Shown: positions 9,673 to 20,400 of the stretch, in pieces
Position numbering within the stretch: the stretch's first letter is position 1
How the letters are laid out: every line of letters starts with the position of its first letter
Assembly: GCF_963676815.1 (NCBI RefSeq)
Contig: NZ_OY781365.1
Coordinates: 1-64,000, forward strand
Length of the DNA stretch: 64,000 nt
Direction: 5' to 3'
DNA from: an uncultured Draconibacterium sp.
Lineage (GTDB): Bacteria > Bacteroidota > Bacteroidia > Bacteroidales > Prolixibacteraceae
Program-made: the position numbers and the translations under genes
Notes under the pieces: model-generated
What the model was told of the DNA's origin: nothing
Seen by the model: only the letters and a program-made list of their open reading frames with translations
Database searches by the model: none

Positions 9673-10248
9673 ATGGATACAAGTTTTTACGACAGTAATC
9701 TATTCACCTTTGTTTTGCTGCCTGCATTAATATTCTTTTCAAGGGTAATGGATGTTACCATTGGTACAATCCGTATTGTGATGGTTTCAAAAGGGCACAA
9801 ATTATGGGCTCCGATATTGGGTTTTTTCGAGATTCTGATTTGGTTGATCGCCATCTCAAAAATCTTCGAGAACCTTGATAACTGGTTCTGTTACGTAGCT
9901 TATGCTGCCGGTTTTGCATGTGGTAATTATGTGGGTCTGCGTATTGAGGAAAAACTGGCTGTGGGCATCGTGAAAATTCAGATCATTACCCGAATGAATG
10001 CAGAAAAACTGATCAACAACTTAAAAGAGGCAGGTTACGGTATAACACATCACGAGGCCAAAGGCAGCACCGAAAGTGTGAGTATTATTTATTCTATCAT
10101 CAATCGCATAGAGATTAAGAAAGTGGAAGAGATTGTAAAAGCTTCCAATCCGAAAGCATTCTATTCTGTTGAAGATGTGAAATTTGTAAAAGAAGGCGTA
10201 TTCCCAGTGCGAACAGCCACTAACTGGCGTATTCGCAAAGGGAAATAA
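9673..10248 (+). CDS. UPF0316/DUF5698 membrane protein with DUF2179 domain
   Basis: 191 aa. Two to three N-terminal transmembrane helices (about 12-30, 45-63, 70-90) with the family segment 'SRVMDVTIGTIRIVMVSKG', followed by a cytoplasmic DUF2179-like domain (about 105-175). Function of the UPF0316 family is unknown. A TACCTTTG element at 9636-9643 is a possible -7 promoter box. Confidence 0.85.
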   Translation: MDTSFYDSNLFTFVLLPALIFFSRVMDVTIGTIRIVMVSKGHKLWAPILGFFEILIWLIAISKIFENLDNWFCYVAYAAGFACGNYVGLRIEEKLAVGIVKIQIITRMNAEKLINNLKEAGYGITHHEAKGSTESVSIIYSIINRIEIKKVEEIVKASNPKAFYSVEDVKFVKEGVFPVRTATNWRIRKGK

Positions 10249-10380
10249 AAGTTTACAGTCTCAGTTGGAAGTTGGCAAATTCGCATAGGCAATATTTAAA
10301 TTTCCAATATCGAATTCCCAATATTCAAATCGAAAAGTTAATTGCTGTATTTCCTGAAAAAAGTTGTTCTCAGAATTTAA

Positions 10381-10435
10381 TCATTGAAGCATTCACGCAT
10401 TTCAGCATTAAAGCATTAAATCCTTCAGTCCTTCA
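10381..10435. repeat. Dispersed GCATTAAAGCATT-type intergenic repeat
   Basis: AT-rich stretch with iterated 'CATTgAAGCATT', 'GCATTTCAGCATTAAAGC' units. Related stretches occur at 25621-25657, 26092-26132 and 28641-28680, all in gaps between genes. Nothing else was seen in this 190-bp gap apart from AATATT-rich sequence at 10290-10330. Confidence 0.5.
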
Positions 10436-10437
10436 AC

Positions 10438-12342
10438 CTAATCTACTCTTTCAAGCAATTCAATAGTGGGCAAATCGCCACCCGCTTTTACTGTTGACAT
10501 TCCGTGAATGGTTATCTCCGACTTGATAAAATCTTCCTCATTTGCCTTGTAAATATTGTCGACATATTTTTGCGGATTACGGTCGATATAAGGAAACCAG
10601 GTACTGTGAATCTGGATCATGATGCGATGGCCCTTTTTAAAGGTGTGCAGCACATCCTGTAGCGGAACAGTTACATTGGTTGGCACTCCCGGCTCAAAAG
10701 GTTTAGGCTCGGCATAACTGTCGCGGAAACGGCCACGGAACACTTCGTGACGCACCAACTGCTGGTAGCCGCCCATGATAATATTTTTAGGATTGTGCTC
10801 GTAATTTGGAGTATCATCCGGATAAACATCAATCAGTTTCACCACAAAATCGGCATCGGTTCCGGTCATGGAAACAACCAGCTGAGCCAGAATTTCACCG
10901 GCAATGGTTACATCCTTATCCAGAATGTCGGTTTTAAAGGTCAACACGTCGGGTCGGTACGAGGCGTGCCGCTGATCATCGGTCATAAACAAACGAGGTG
11001 TAAAAGTTAACCCTTCAATCTCCGAACGGTAAGGCACCGGTTTTGCTGGATCGCTAACATAACTAAACTCTGCATCCGGATCAGCATCCTCGTTCATTTG
11101 CAACTTACCATTTTCGCCAAACGAAAAAGTTACAGGAGCCACATCTTTTGGCGGCCATTCATCGTATTTTTCCCACTCTTTTAAACCGGTATCGAACATG
11201 TAGGCTTCCGGCAAAGTCATTTCCCCTTCATCTTTCAGGTAACAATCGAAGAATGGTTTTTCCATTTCGCGCTGAAAAAAAGTAGAAATGCTATCACCAA
11301 AGTAAATATGATTGATGGTTTGCTGCCCACGTTCGCGCGACCAGCCACCATGTGTCCACGGTCCCATAACAATGGTACTTTTTGCATCCGGATCGTTGTG
11401 CTGAATGGTTTTATAAATGTTTATCGGCCCGAACAGATCTTCGGCATCAAACCACCCACCAACAGTCAGTACCGCCGGACTAATATCTTTCAGATGTGGC
11501 AGAATAGAACGCTTTTGCCAAAACTCGTCGTAGTTAGGATGTTCAACTACCTGGTTCCAGAAAAAGTTATCGTAATGGTATTTTTTTGTAATGTTTTTTA
11601 ACGGTCCTAATGCCAGGTTAAATTCGTAACCATTTGCAGGACGATCTATATACAAACGCATCATTTTATCGCCGTACCAGGCTTTATTGGTCAACGAATC
11701 TTTCTGATAACCAAACACCGGAAAGGCTGCCATGTACGATTGCAAGAATGCTCCCTGGTGGTGGAAATCGTCGAAAAAGAAATCAGAAATCGGCGCCTGT
11801 GGCGAAGAAGCTTTTAACGCCGGGTGTGCATCAAGCAAAGCCGCAGCACTGTAATGCCCGGGGTACGAAATACCGTAAATCCCTACCCTACCGTTGTTAC
11901 CTTTTATATTCTTTATCAACCAATCAATGGTATCGTAAGTATCCGAACTTTCATCGATGTCTTTTTTGTTTTTCACATCATTGCCCGGAATATTTGGGCG
12001 CATATTATCAAACGTTCCGCCCGACATGTAACGGCCGCGCACATCCTGGTAAATCAAAATATAGCCGCCGCGAATCAAGTATTCGGATGGTGCCCGGAGT
12101 TTATTATTGCGCGTACCTTCAACGTTGTAACAAGTACGATTCATTAACATCGGGTAAGTTTTCGATTCGTCTTTTGGCGTGTAAACCACCGTAAACAGTT
12201 TCACCCCGTCGCGCATTTCAATAAAGTATTCTGCTTCGTTATAATGTGTTGCAACATACAACGAATCAGCATCTTCGGCTTTAACATTTACACTAACCAG
12301 GAACAGGGAAAATAACAAAAGTAACGAATTGAAAGGCTTCAT
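10438..12342 (-). CDS. Secreted CocE/NonD family (S15-like) hydrolase
   Basis: 634 aa with a signal peptide (1-22, ending NVKA). Alpha/beta-hydrolase with nucleophile Ser in 'GIYGISYPGHYS' (G-x-S-x-P-G), an acidic residue region 'GGWFDAEDLFGP' and the His region 'GPWTHGGW'. A C-terminal jelly-roll domain (about 420-630) follows, as in X-Pro dipeptidyl-peptidase and cocaine esterase relatives. Such proteins cleave esters, amides or peptides; the real substrate cannot be read from sequence. Confidence 0.88.
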   Translation of the reverse strand: MKPFNSLLLLFSLFLVSVNVKAEDADSLYVATHYNEAEYFIEMRDGVKLFTVVYTPKDESKTYPMLMNRTCYNVEGTRNNKLRAPSEYLIRGGYILIYQDVRGRYMSGGTFDNMRPNIPGNDVKNKKDIDESSDTYDTIDWLIKNIKGNNGRVGIYGISYPGHYSAAALLDAHPALKASSPQAPISDFFFDDFHHQGAFLQSYMAAFPVFGYQKDSLTNKAWYGDKMMRLYIDRPANGYEFNLALGPLKNITKKYHYDNFFWNQVVEHPNYDEFWQKRSILPHLKDISPAVLTVGGWFDAEDLFGPINIYKTIQHNDPDAKSTIVMGPWTHGGWSRERGQQTINHIYFGDSISTFFQREMEKPFFDCYLKDEGEMTLPEAYMFDTGLKEWEKYDEWPPKDVAPVTFSFGENGKLQMNEDADPDAEFSYVSDPAKPVPYRSEIEGLTFTPRLFMTDDQRHASYRPDVLTFKTDILDKDVTIAGEILAQLVVSMTGTDADFVVKLIDVYPDDTPNYEHNPKNIIMGGYQQLVRHEVFRGRFRDSYAEPKPFEPGVPTNVTVPLQDVLHTFKKGHRIMIQIHSTWFPYIDRNPQKYVDNIYKANEEDFIKSEITIHGMSTVKAGGDLPTIELLERVD

Positions 12343-12484
12343 AAATGATCTAATAATTTGTGGTATCGAACAACACCCAGATTTTTAACGCAGCCAAATA
12401 TAAACAGTTTATCATCACACGGTACTGTTTTTTGTCATATTTACAATTTGACTGCAAATTTAATTTCAAATTGATTGAAAAAAA

Positions 12485-12517
12485 AGACCTTCAAGGTTTT
12501 TGAAACCTTGAAGGTCT
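12485..12517. repeat. ACCTTCAAGG palindrome, copy 1 (array end)
   Basis: 15-bp perfect arms, AGACCTTCAAGGTTT and its complement, around TTG. It lies just outside the leader-distal end of the CRISPR array. Sister copies at 16259-16290 and 17406-17438 and a half copy at 22124-22138 subdivide the CRISPR-Cas locus. It could act as a bidirectional terminator or be a REP-like element. Confidence 0.8.
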
Positions 12518-12592
12518 GAAAATATCCATTGCTATCACTTTAAGAAACAGTCTCAAGCTGAACGATGGTCAAATACACTTCAAATAAATTTT

Positions 12593-14734
12593 GGTGAATA
12601 TCATTTCAATTTTACATCAAACCACAACCGGTACCGGCGCCGATATAGTTGAAGACGGGTGAATATCATTTCAATTTTACATCAAACCACAACTTAATTG
12701 GTCTTCACTAAGTATCGGAAAACGGTGAATATCATTTCAATTTTACATCAAACCACAACAATTGCATTGTACATGGCTACATGCGTGTTGGTGAATATCA
12801 TTTCAATTTTACATCAAACCACAACTTTCGGAACATTGCCAAATTGAGCTGATAAGGTGAATATCATTTCAATTTTACATCAAACCACAACTTGAGTGGG
12901 TTAAAACAAATTGGAAACAAAGGTGAATATCATTTCAATTTTACATCAAACCACAACATGATTGGAGCGTCCCCGGTTGGTTAGATTGGTGAATATCATT
13001 TCAATTTTACATCAAACCACAACCATTTATTTTATATGGTGGTTCGGAAATGTGGTGAATATCATTTCAATTTTACATCAAACCACAACTGCTTCCGCTG
13101 GTTTGGTACATGCCACAAAGGTGAATATCATTTCAATTTTACATCAAACCACAACGCATCGCCTGCAACCGTTGAAGAAAATGGTGGTGAATATCATTTC
13201 AATTTTACATCAAACCACAACATAGTATTCGAATTGTACATGTGCAGCTTTGGTGAATATCATTTCAATTTTACATCAAACCACAACGCATTAGGCTCTG
13301 TTAAACCAAATGCTCCGGTGAATATCATTTCAATTTTACATCAAACCACAACCTATTCTTAGCAGTAATAATTTCATTAAGGGTGAATATCATTTCAATT
13401 TTACATCAAACCACAACCAATTGGCCGGTTCATCATTAGGTAAATGAGGTGAATATCATTTCAATTTTACATCAAACCACAACGAGGTTTTGGATCTGGC
13501 CGACGAAGGTACCGGTGAATATCATTTCAATTTTACATCAAACCACAACAATTTGCACAACACCAGTAAAGCCGCTTTGGTGAATATCATTTCAATTTTA
13601 CATCAAACCACAACTAGGCTGGCGAAATGGGGAGGATGCCAGTTGGTGAATATCATTTCAATTTTACATCAAACCACAACAATAACTTGGTTTAAAAGTA
13701 CACATATCGGGTGAATATCATTTCAATTTTACATCAAACCACAACTGTAATATCTGAGCCCGAAAAGTAATCAAGGTGAATATCATTTCAATTTTACATC
13801 AAACCACAACCTGAGCGATTAATAACTTTTCCGGGTTTAAGGTGAATATCATTTCAATTTTACATCAAACCACAACCAACGTGAAAAATCTAACTGACAA
13901 TCGATGGGTGAATATCATTTCAATTTTACATCAAACCACAACTCATGACATTAGGTAGTGTGAATTATCGATGGTGAATATCATTTCAATTTTACATCAA
14001 ACCACAACGACTGTAATATCTATCGCCCAATTTTTGGTGGTGAATATCATTTCAATTTTACATCAAACCACAACGAGGTAACACTGGTAGCTTGCAACCG
14101 GATTGGTGAATATCATTTCAATTTTACATCAAACCACAACGATTAACTCGAGCCGGCTCCACTGGAAAAAGGTGAATATCATTTCAATTTTACATCAAAC
14201 CACAACCAGTAAACACATGCACTTGTGGTTTGCTTAGGTGAATATCATTTCAATTTTACATCAAACCACAACGAACTGCAAAACCATGCCGACAAAATCA
14301 AAGGTGAATATCATTTCAATTTTACATCAAACCACAACGTATTTCAAGTGCTACCTGGGCAGCTTCTGGGTGAATATCATTTCAATTTTACATCAAACCA
14401 CAACTTTATCTCGCGCTCCCAACCCGAGAACCATGGTGAATATCATTTCAATTTTACATCAAACCACAACGAATTTTGGCATTGTTAAAACGTGTACACA
14501 GGTGAATATCATTTCAATTTTACATCAAACCACAACGAAACCTTACACCGAATTGGCCGATGGAGCGGTGAATATCATTTCAATTTTACATCAAACCACA
14601 ACGGCTGGAGCTAGATAGAATTTATGCTACTTGGTGAATATCATTTCAATTTTACATCAAACCACAACGGTCTTCGGTTTTCAAGTGTTTACGGATTTGG
14701 TGAATATCATTTCAATTTTACATCAAACCACAAC
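12593..14734 (-). CRISPR. Type II-C CRISPR array, 33 repeats, 32 spacers
   Basis: Thirty-three copies of one 36-bp repeat, all apparently identical. On the plus strand it begins GGTGAATATCATTTC and ends TCAAACCACAAC. Period is 65-66 bp, so spacers are 29-30 bp. Read on the minus strand the repeat starts GTTGTGGTTTGATG, the usual orientation of type II crRNA repeats and the strand that pairs with the tracrRNA anti-repeats at 21732 and 22018. That puts transcription leftwards, in line with cas9-cas1-cas2, with the leader between the array and cas2. Neither end shows a degenerate repeat. Several long open frames run through the array because the unit is a multiple of three; they are not genes. 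I saw no spacer duplicated and no obvious match to the window. Confidence 0.98.
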
Positions 14735-14952
14735 CAAGCGGCGGCTATACCCTGTATTTACAGCTATTTCAGGTAAAAATACAAATGTAATAATCTCCAG
14801 TTCCCGTCAGGGAAGCGGAATGATGCTTTGTTTTTTCATTTCTAAGTGGTAAAATTGATATTCGGTCAAAATATCAAAGAACGGTATACGAATGTAGTAC
14901 TTTCTAACCATTTTCAAACACTTTCGGGTCTGCAAGACACCGAAAGGTTGTA
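14735..14952 (-). promoter_or_regulatory. Putative CRISPR leader between cas2 and array
   Basis: 218-bp AT-rich stretch without a gene. On the minus strand TACATTTG (14782-14789) fits the Bacteroidetes -7 consensus and would start transcription about 40 bp before the first repeat; no good -33 match was seen. A short palindrome CTGTATTTACAG (14752-14763) lies about 18 bp from the first repeat and could be a leader element recognised by Cas1-Cas2. Confidence 0.6.
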
Positions 14953-15291
14953 TTAAAACATTTCGAGTTGTTTGGGGCCTTCGGGCATTGGGCTTGATTT
15001 GTTACCCCATACATTTATAATGTTTCCGTATTGTTTATCGGTTACTGCAAGTATACTCACCTGACCATGCTCCGGAATAAAACTTTTCACTCGTTTAATG
15101 TGTACTTCGGCGCTTTCTTTACTGGCACAATGTCTGTTATAAACTGAAAACTGCATCATCGAAAAACCATCCCTCATCAGGTCTTTACGAAAACGAGTGG
15201 CCAGCCGACGCTCCTTCTTTGTTGTAACCGGAAGGTCGAAAAAAACAAATAACCACATAATATGATAGGCATTTAATCGGGTTTGTTGCAT
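14953..15291 (-). CDS. cas2: CRISPR-associated endoribonuclease-fold protein Cas2
   Basis: 112 aa. Ferredoxin-like fold with the first strand 'MWLFVFFDLPV' carrying the conserved Asp, then 'RFRKDLMRDGFSMMQFSVYNR' typical of type II Cas2. With Cas1 it forms the spacer-integration complex. It ends in 'GPKQLEMF'. Met12 directly before WLFVFFDLP is an alternative start. Lies 48 bp downstream of cas1, next to the array. Confidence 0.95.
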   Translation of the reverse strand: MQQTRLNAYHIMWLFVFFDLPVTTKKERRLATRFRKDLMRDGFSMMQFSVYNRHCASKESAEVHIKRVKSFIPEHGQVSILAVTDKQYGNIINVWGNKSSPMPEGPKQLEMF

Positions 15292-15339
15292 ATTGTAAAA
15301 TTAACACTTCGGGGTTTGAGAAACACCCGAAGGTTTGCA

Positions 15340-16230
15340 TTATTCAAAAACCGGATAATGAATTTTACGTTGTTCACCAGCATAACAACGGGCCAGCGAG
15401 GCCGTGGTTTGCGACAAGGCAATCATCAGCGGACGTTTATTCTCCCCTATCTTTACATCCACTGTCATCAATTGCAATAGTTCAGCTTTGTGTTCTTTCT
15501 CCAACACAAATGTTTCCGGATATTTTTCGTCGAGGTCGTATGCAATTTCATCGACATAGGGGCGATATGGTTCCATAATATCGTCGGCTAAACAAAAAGC
15601 GTTGTAGCGGTTTCGGTGATGAATGCCAAGCGTTGCCAGAAGTCCCGATCCGGCCAACGCACGCGCCACAGCCGAGCGAAGCAGAATATAACCGTAATTC
15701 AGAAAATTATTGGGCGGCTCACCATAACGATCACGAGTAAAATTACTTCCGAGTAAAGCATTCCAATAGATTCGTGCAGCAAAACCTTCACGATTATCAC
15801 TATCGCCACTCTTAATCGTTTTTGAGATGCTTTTCAATTGCAAACTTTTCTTTCCTAATTTATCAAGCAATCCAGCCTGATTTTTAACCTTGGCTTCAAT
15901 AGTTTGTTTCCATAGATTCTTTTTTAATGGTTCGGAAGCAGCGATCTGTGCACGGAACAGTTCGCTTTGAATATGATGAGCATCCAACGGCAACAGCATC
16001 GACGATGGCATATGTTTGCTGTCGCAAAATACAGTTGCCACATTATATTCGCTCAGTTCTTCAACAAGTTTCATTGTAAACGAAATTTGGGGATGGTCGA
16101 GCACCAGGAAGCCAATATCTTCAATGGGCGCAGTTTTTAACACCATCCCTCCCCGTTCGCACACCTGTAACTGTTTGTTTTTTAACGACAGGTAATAGGG
16201 ATTGGAAATGAATAATGTACGTTTTATCAT
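15340..16230 (-). CDS. cas1: CRISPR integrase Cas1 (type II)
   Basis: About 296 aa. Starts 'MIKRTLFISNPYYLSLKN', the usual N-terminus of type II Cas1; the frame is open for eight more codons to 16254, but these abut a palindrome and are not family-like. The alpha-helical catalytic domain shows 'YWNALLGSNFTR' and 'GIHHRNRYNAFCLADDIMEPYRP', holding the metal-binding Glu/His/Asp positions. Cas1 integrates new spacers with Cas2. No cas4 or csn2 accompanies it, which fits subtype II-C. Confidence 0.95.
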   Translation of the reverse strand: MIKRTLFISNPYYLSLKNKQLQVCERGGMVLKTAPIEDIGFLVLDHPQISFTMKLVEELSEYNVATVFCDSKHMPSSMLLPLDAHHIQSELFRAQIAASEPLKKNLWKQTIEAKVKNQAGLLDKLGKKSLQLKSISKTIKSGDSDNREGFAARIYWNALLGSNFTRDRYGEPPNNFLNYGYILLRSAVARALAGSGLLATLGIHHRNRYNAFCLADDIMEPYRPYVDEIAYDLDEKYPETFVLEKEHKAELLQLMTVDVKIGENKRPLMIALSQTTASLARCYAGEQRKIHYPVFE

Positions 16231-16258
16231 GGCTAATTGGGTTTTGCTTTGCATATAG

Positions 16259-16290
16259 AGACCTTCAAGGTTTTAAAACCTTGAAGGTCT
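16259..16290. repeat. ACCTTCAAGG palindrome, copy 2 (cas1 / helical gene)
   Basis: Perfect 32-bp palindrome with 16-bp arms (AGACCTTCAAGGTTTT and complement). It separates cas1 from the helical-protein gene and would interrupt a single cas9-cas1-cas2 transcript if it acts as a terminator. Confidence 0.85.
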
Positions 16291-16303
16291 TTTCAAAAAT
16301 AAA

Positions 16304-16960
16304 TCATCTTTTAACTACAATACCCAGTTTTTCAAGCAACTGAGGCTTATCCATTAAAGCAATACGGACAATTACCTCATAATCTGAAACCCAATCGAGC
16401 AACTCTTCCAGTTTTTCGTCGCGCTCCTGTGTTGCATTCTGGGCATCACCCAGTTCCTTTTTCCTGGCCTCCGATGCTGCAGATACTGCGTCAATAGCAG
16501 CCAACTGGGCGGTTAAAACCTCCTCGGTTTGGCCATAAGTAGCCAAAGCAGTTTTCCATGTTTCGTTGGCCAGAATAGCATGATAAAAATTTCGGGTTTG
16601 ATTTAACCAACCACTTAACGTTGTAGCTCGTCGCCCGGTTAAATCGAGGGTTGAAATTGCTTGTACATCATTTTTAAAAGCAATTTTACTAATAGCCAGA
16701 AGTACCATATAACTTTTGTGTGCTTGCTGTCGCTGTGTTTCGTAGGCTTCTTGTGCAGCATCCACCTCGCCATATTCTCGTTTTTGCGCTTCAACAAGTT
16801 CTGTAGCTGCATTTAGCAGGCTCGCTCCCTCGTTCAATTTAGTTTCGGTATAACCAAACGGCGCTACGGCATTTAACACTTTAGCATCGCTTAAACTGTT
16901 GTTAATACGTAATCCTGATTCATAAATAATTTCTTCAATCGTCAAATCAGACGTGTTCAT
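16304..16960 (-). CDS. All-helical protein of unknown function inside cas locus
   Basis: 218 aa, predicted almost entirely alpha-helical with Ala/Glu/Gln-rich heptads (about 45-85 and 140-190, coiled-coil-like) and a conserved-looking C-terminus 'LLDWVSDYEVIVRIALMDK' followed by 'PQLLEKLGI'. No signal peptide, membrane segment or catalytic motif. I recall similar hypothetical proteins in Bacteroidetes outside CRISPR loci, so it may be a passenger. It is on the same strand as cas9 and cas1 but has a palindrome on each side (16259-16290 and 17406-17438), so it looks like a separate cassette. Not Csn2 or Cas4. Confidence 0.75.
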   Translation of the reverse strand: MNTSDLTIEEIIYESGLRINNSLSDAKVLNAVAPFGYTETKLNEGASLLNAATELVEAQKREYGEVDAAQEAYETQRQQAHKSYMVLLAISKIAFKNDVQAISTLDLTGRRATTLSGWLNQTRNFYHAILANETWKTALATYGQTEEVLTAQLAAIDAVSAASEARKKELGDAQNATQERDEKLEELLDWVSDYEVIVRIALMDKPQLLEKLGIVVKR

Positions 16961-17196
16961 AATAAAAGGTTTTGATTTTTTTGAAAAATTAACATCGTAT
17001 TCTGCACTATTGGCAGCTTAAGGGCGAACAAGAAGAAAAACTGTTAGCAACAAAGAAATTAAAGAATACTAATCAGCTCTTCGGCTGTTCAGGGTCGTTA
17101 AACAATATTCTCAACAATGATTTATTTCTTGTTTTACCTGAATTCCGGCGGAAATGAAAAATTCGAGCCGGAAATGAGTCGTAACGCCGTTGTGCG

Positions 17197-17338
17197 GCAT
17201 TTCCGTGTAGTTTTTGGCATTTCCGGGCCGTTTGTTGTGTTTCCAGGCGGCGTTAAAGCTTTCCCGTGTGGGTGGAAGGCGTTTCCGGATGGTTTTTGGT
17301 TTTTCCGGGTGGTTGCAGCGAAAACCGGGTGGTTTTTG
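17197..17338. repeat. Degenerate 20-21 bp tandem repeat, seven units
   Basis: Units start at about 17197, 17217, 17238, 17259, 17279, 17299 and 17319. The consensus is close to GCGTTTCCGGGTGGTTTTTG, and units 5-7 keep it best. GC-rich within an AT-rich gap, between the helical gene and cas9. Confidence 0.7.
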
Positions 17339-17405
17339 ACTGTTTCTTTTTGGTTTTTAGCATGATGTGTTGTTTTTGTGGTTTTTCTTATCGGTATAAT
17401 TTGTT

Positions 17406-17438
17406 AAACCTTCAAGGTTTTAAAAACCTTGAAGGTTT
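17406..17438. repeat. ACCTTCAAGG palindrome, copy 3 (downstream of cas9)
   Basis: AAACCTTCAAGGTTTT and its near-complement, 13-14 bp before the cas9 stop on the plus strand. As a minus-strand hairpin it sits directly downstream of cas9 and could end its transcript. Confidence 0.8.
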
Positions 17439-17451
17439 GGTTATTAAATTT

Positions 17452-20400
17452 TCAGCCTACTTCAATAAATTTTTTCGAATATTCAATATCTATTCTGCCC
17501 AAAACATCAACTTTGGTTGGAATGGCTCTTAATGTTGTCGGTGTTCTTTTAAGCTTAACTCCCTCACTTTTATCTAAAGAATCTTCAGATGCGGGAATCG
17601 CCTTATTTATATCTCCTAAAGCGTAATTATGCCTCATTAAATTTATATTTCCGTTTTCATCAAATTTACCGACTCGGAATAATCTACATTGTAAATCTCG
17701 TACATCATTCCATTGAATTTCATCAGTGTGCGAATCAAATGCAAGAAAAAACTCATTTCTCCTCAAAGAGAATAGAAATGGTACATCTGGTTCCTTCTCA
17801 AAAATATCTTTAACTATATTTAAATGGTTTATTAAACGATATTCTCTATTACTAAATTTACTTCGCCCATTGGGGTTATCTGGAATTAAGCTTCCATATA
17901 TCTTTGCTTCATAATTACTCCCAGCCTCTTTGTCAAAATAAAAATCATGCTTGTATTCCTGCCCTGTTTTCTTCGACAAGTCAAGCTTACGAATCTTTTT
18001 ATAAGGATTCAGCTTTGTTTTTGACGATTTCAACCGAACCTTTTTAATGACCATCGGAGCACTGATTGTCATTTTTCCTTTTGAATTTATTCCCTGATAT
18101 TCAGGAAGCAGCAAATAGCCATTGTTTTCGGCTACCAACTTTTCAACTTTCTTTCCTGTAGAATCGCACAAAGTTTTGATACGCTCCTGAATTCGTTTAT
18201 CTAAAATATTCTTAAGGTCTTTTTCTTTAATTTTTGAAATACTTTGTCGCTGAACAAAGAAATACTCCCCATTTTCATCTTTTCTATGTCCATAAGGATT
18301 TTGGCTATTTAGCGGACCACGTAAATCCAATTTTTGTGGATTATCCTTTTTAATCTCGTCAAGTAATGGTTTTATTCGATCGCGTTGTTGATGAAAAATC
18401 AAAACCTCTTTATGCAACTCCTTCATTTTAGGAACAAAGTTGTCCATTGGTTCAGGCAGATAAACTTTGGCACTTTCATTGCCATCAAAGTAATCCTTTT
18501 CGAATATATGGTAAGCTGCCGAAATGCGGTTTGCTGTTCCTTTTTCAACACAAGCCACGGTAATAGCATCAATACAATGGTGAATGTGATTACTACGATC
18601 TTTTTGTTCGTGCTCGCCCTGAAGCCCCCATATTTTTCGCATGGTGTCGGTTATTTGCCCGTTAATCACATTAACTTTCTTGAAATACGAATTCAAATAA
18701 GCTCGTGCATATTTGGTTATTATTCGGGTATCAACAAGATTAGCATTAGTAAATTTAGAGGTAATCTCTTCTGTATCGAACCTTTTATATTTTTCTTGCA
18801 AATAATCTAATTTAAGCTTTGTATAATGAAAACGTGTCATTATTTCATCGTGTGAATTCGCATCAGAAATAGCTTTAGCTGCTTTCTTAAATTTTTTCAG
18901 ATCGTTTTTTAACGTTTCCAACGTAACATTAAAATTTACCTGTTTACCATTATTTGTAACGCTATATGAACGTAACCATTGATCCCTATTTCGTAAAATT
19001 GTCTCTTTATCAATAGCTACCATTCCGTTAACATCGCTTTCGAAAATCAGGTCTAAATTAGCAGGTAAAATATCTTTCTTGTAGTTACGATTAAAATTGG
19101 CATTAGCCAATGTTTTATTTCCCAATGAATTATCGTTTATCTTACTTCTGGGTATAGTGTGTTCGATATCGTATCGTTGTTCCGTAAAAAATTTACGTGG
19201 CGTAATGGTCTCACCTGTATACAAACAAAATCCGTTTTGTTCAGCGTAAAGAATATATTTTGTTATCTCTTCATTCGTCGGGATTTTATTTTCCGACTCG
19301 TTATAACATTCAATGATCCTATGTCGTGCCCAATCTCTAATTTGTTGTTGTTCTCGCTGAAACAGGCTTAGTGCCCTGCGATAACTAGCGCTGTTTATTT
19401 CTCTTGCCATTTCAATGTTCACCTCAGTATCTTTATCTACCATTCCTTCTTCAATCAGAGTATTTACCAATCGTCTGATTTGATACATCGCTTTATTAAA
19501 GACCGGATTTTTTATTGAGCTGATTTCTGGATTTCCTAACTCTTTATCCACTTTCGGATAAGTTTCAATGGCCGAGGGATGGTATAACTTCTCAATTAGT
19601 ATTTCCTCATTTGGAAAACTTTCCGTTAACTCCTTTTCTATAAAAACAGGAATTGGTTGAGAAGAAATAAATTCAATATGCTTTGGCAATTTCCCTTTTG
19701 CTGCATCGTTGAATTTTTGCCAACAACTATCCTCTAACCGCTCAACTTCCTCATCACTCATTCTATTAAATTCCTCTTCTGTAAACCATGAGTAAAGTTC
19801 CCCTTTAATACCATTTGAATGAGCCTCTATACTATTAAGATCATCTCCCAAGCTAAAATTATCGGCTTTACATTTTTCGATATAATTATTAACGATCCCA
19901 TTTGTTGATTTTTCTTTTCTGTGCTTCTCTAAAGCCGACTTTATACAAGTATTAACATTTTGTTTTTCGTCTTCTGTTATCTGTCTTCCAAGCACACTTG
20001 ATACGTTAGCAAGAAAAACAGCATGCGAGTACAACTCTCCATACTCAAGAAAGGGTAATATTTTTTTAATTGCTGATTTACTTAAACTTCCATACCCTTT
20101 TTTAAGTTGAATATTTGCAAAAGCATTCGCATCGACATCTGGCGGTAAATTTTTCAAAACAAATTCCTTTCTGGCCTCTTTTTTATCTTTTTTTCCAAAT
20201 GAATCGACGAACAAACAGTGCCAGATATCTTCAATACTAACCTGTGTTTTCCCTTTTTCATATTGATAACTCGTATTCAAAAACGGAGTAGTTTCATAAT
20301 ATTCGCTACCTAAAACTTTTCGCAGCATATAAATGGTAGGACTTCCTGTGAATGTTTTATCCATAGGAAAATTGAATTCAACTTCGGCTACTTGCTTATT

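Larger units (their letters stand above)
16961..17451. other. 490-bp gene-free gap between helical gene and cas9
   Basis: Holds a degenerate 20-bp tandem repeat (17197-17338) and one copy of the ACCTTCAAGG palindrome. An 82-codon plus-strand frame crosses the tandem repeat but has repeat-driven, low-complexity composition (many Phe, Gly, Val) and no start context, so it is not called. The GC-rich repeat block differs sharply from its AT-rich flanks. Confidence 0.6.

Noticed and set aside
12962..14852. Several 70-126 codon plus-strand frames inside the CRISPR array
   Set aside because: They translate the repeat unit (NIISILHQTT, EYHFNFTSNH); the period is near a multiple of three, so frames stay open by chance.
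17117..17365. 82-codon plus-strand frame downstream of cas9
   Set aside because: It lies on the degenerate tandem repeat, has low-complexity Phe/Gly/Val composition and no family look.
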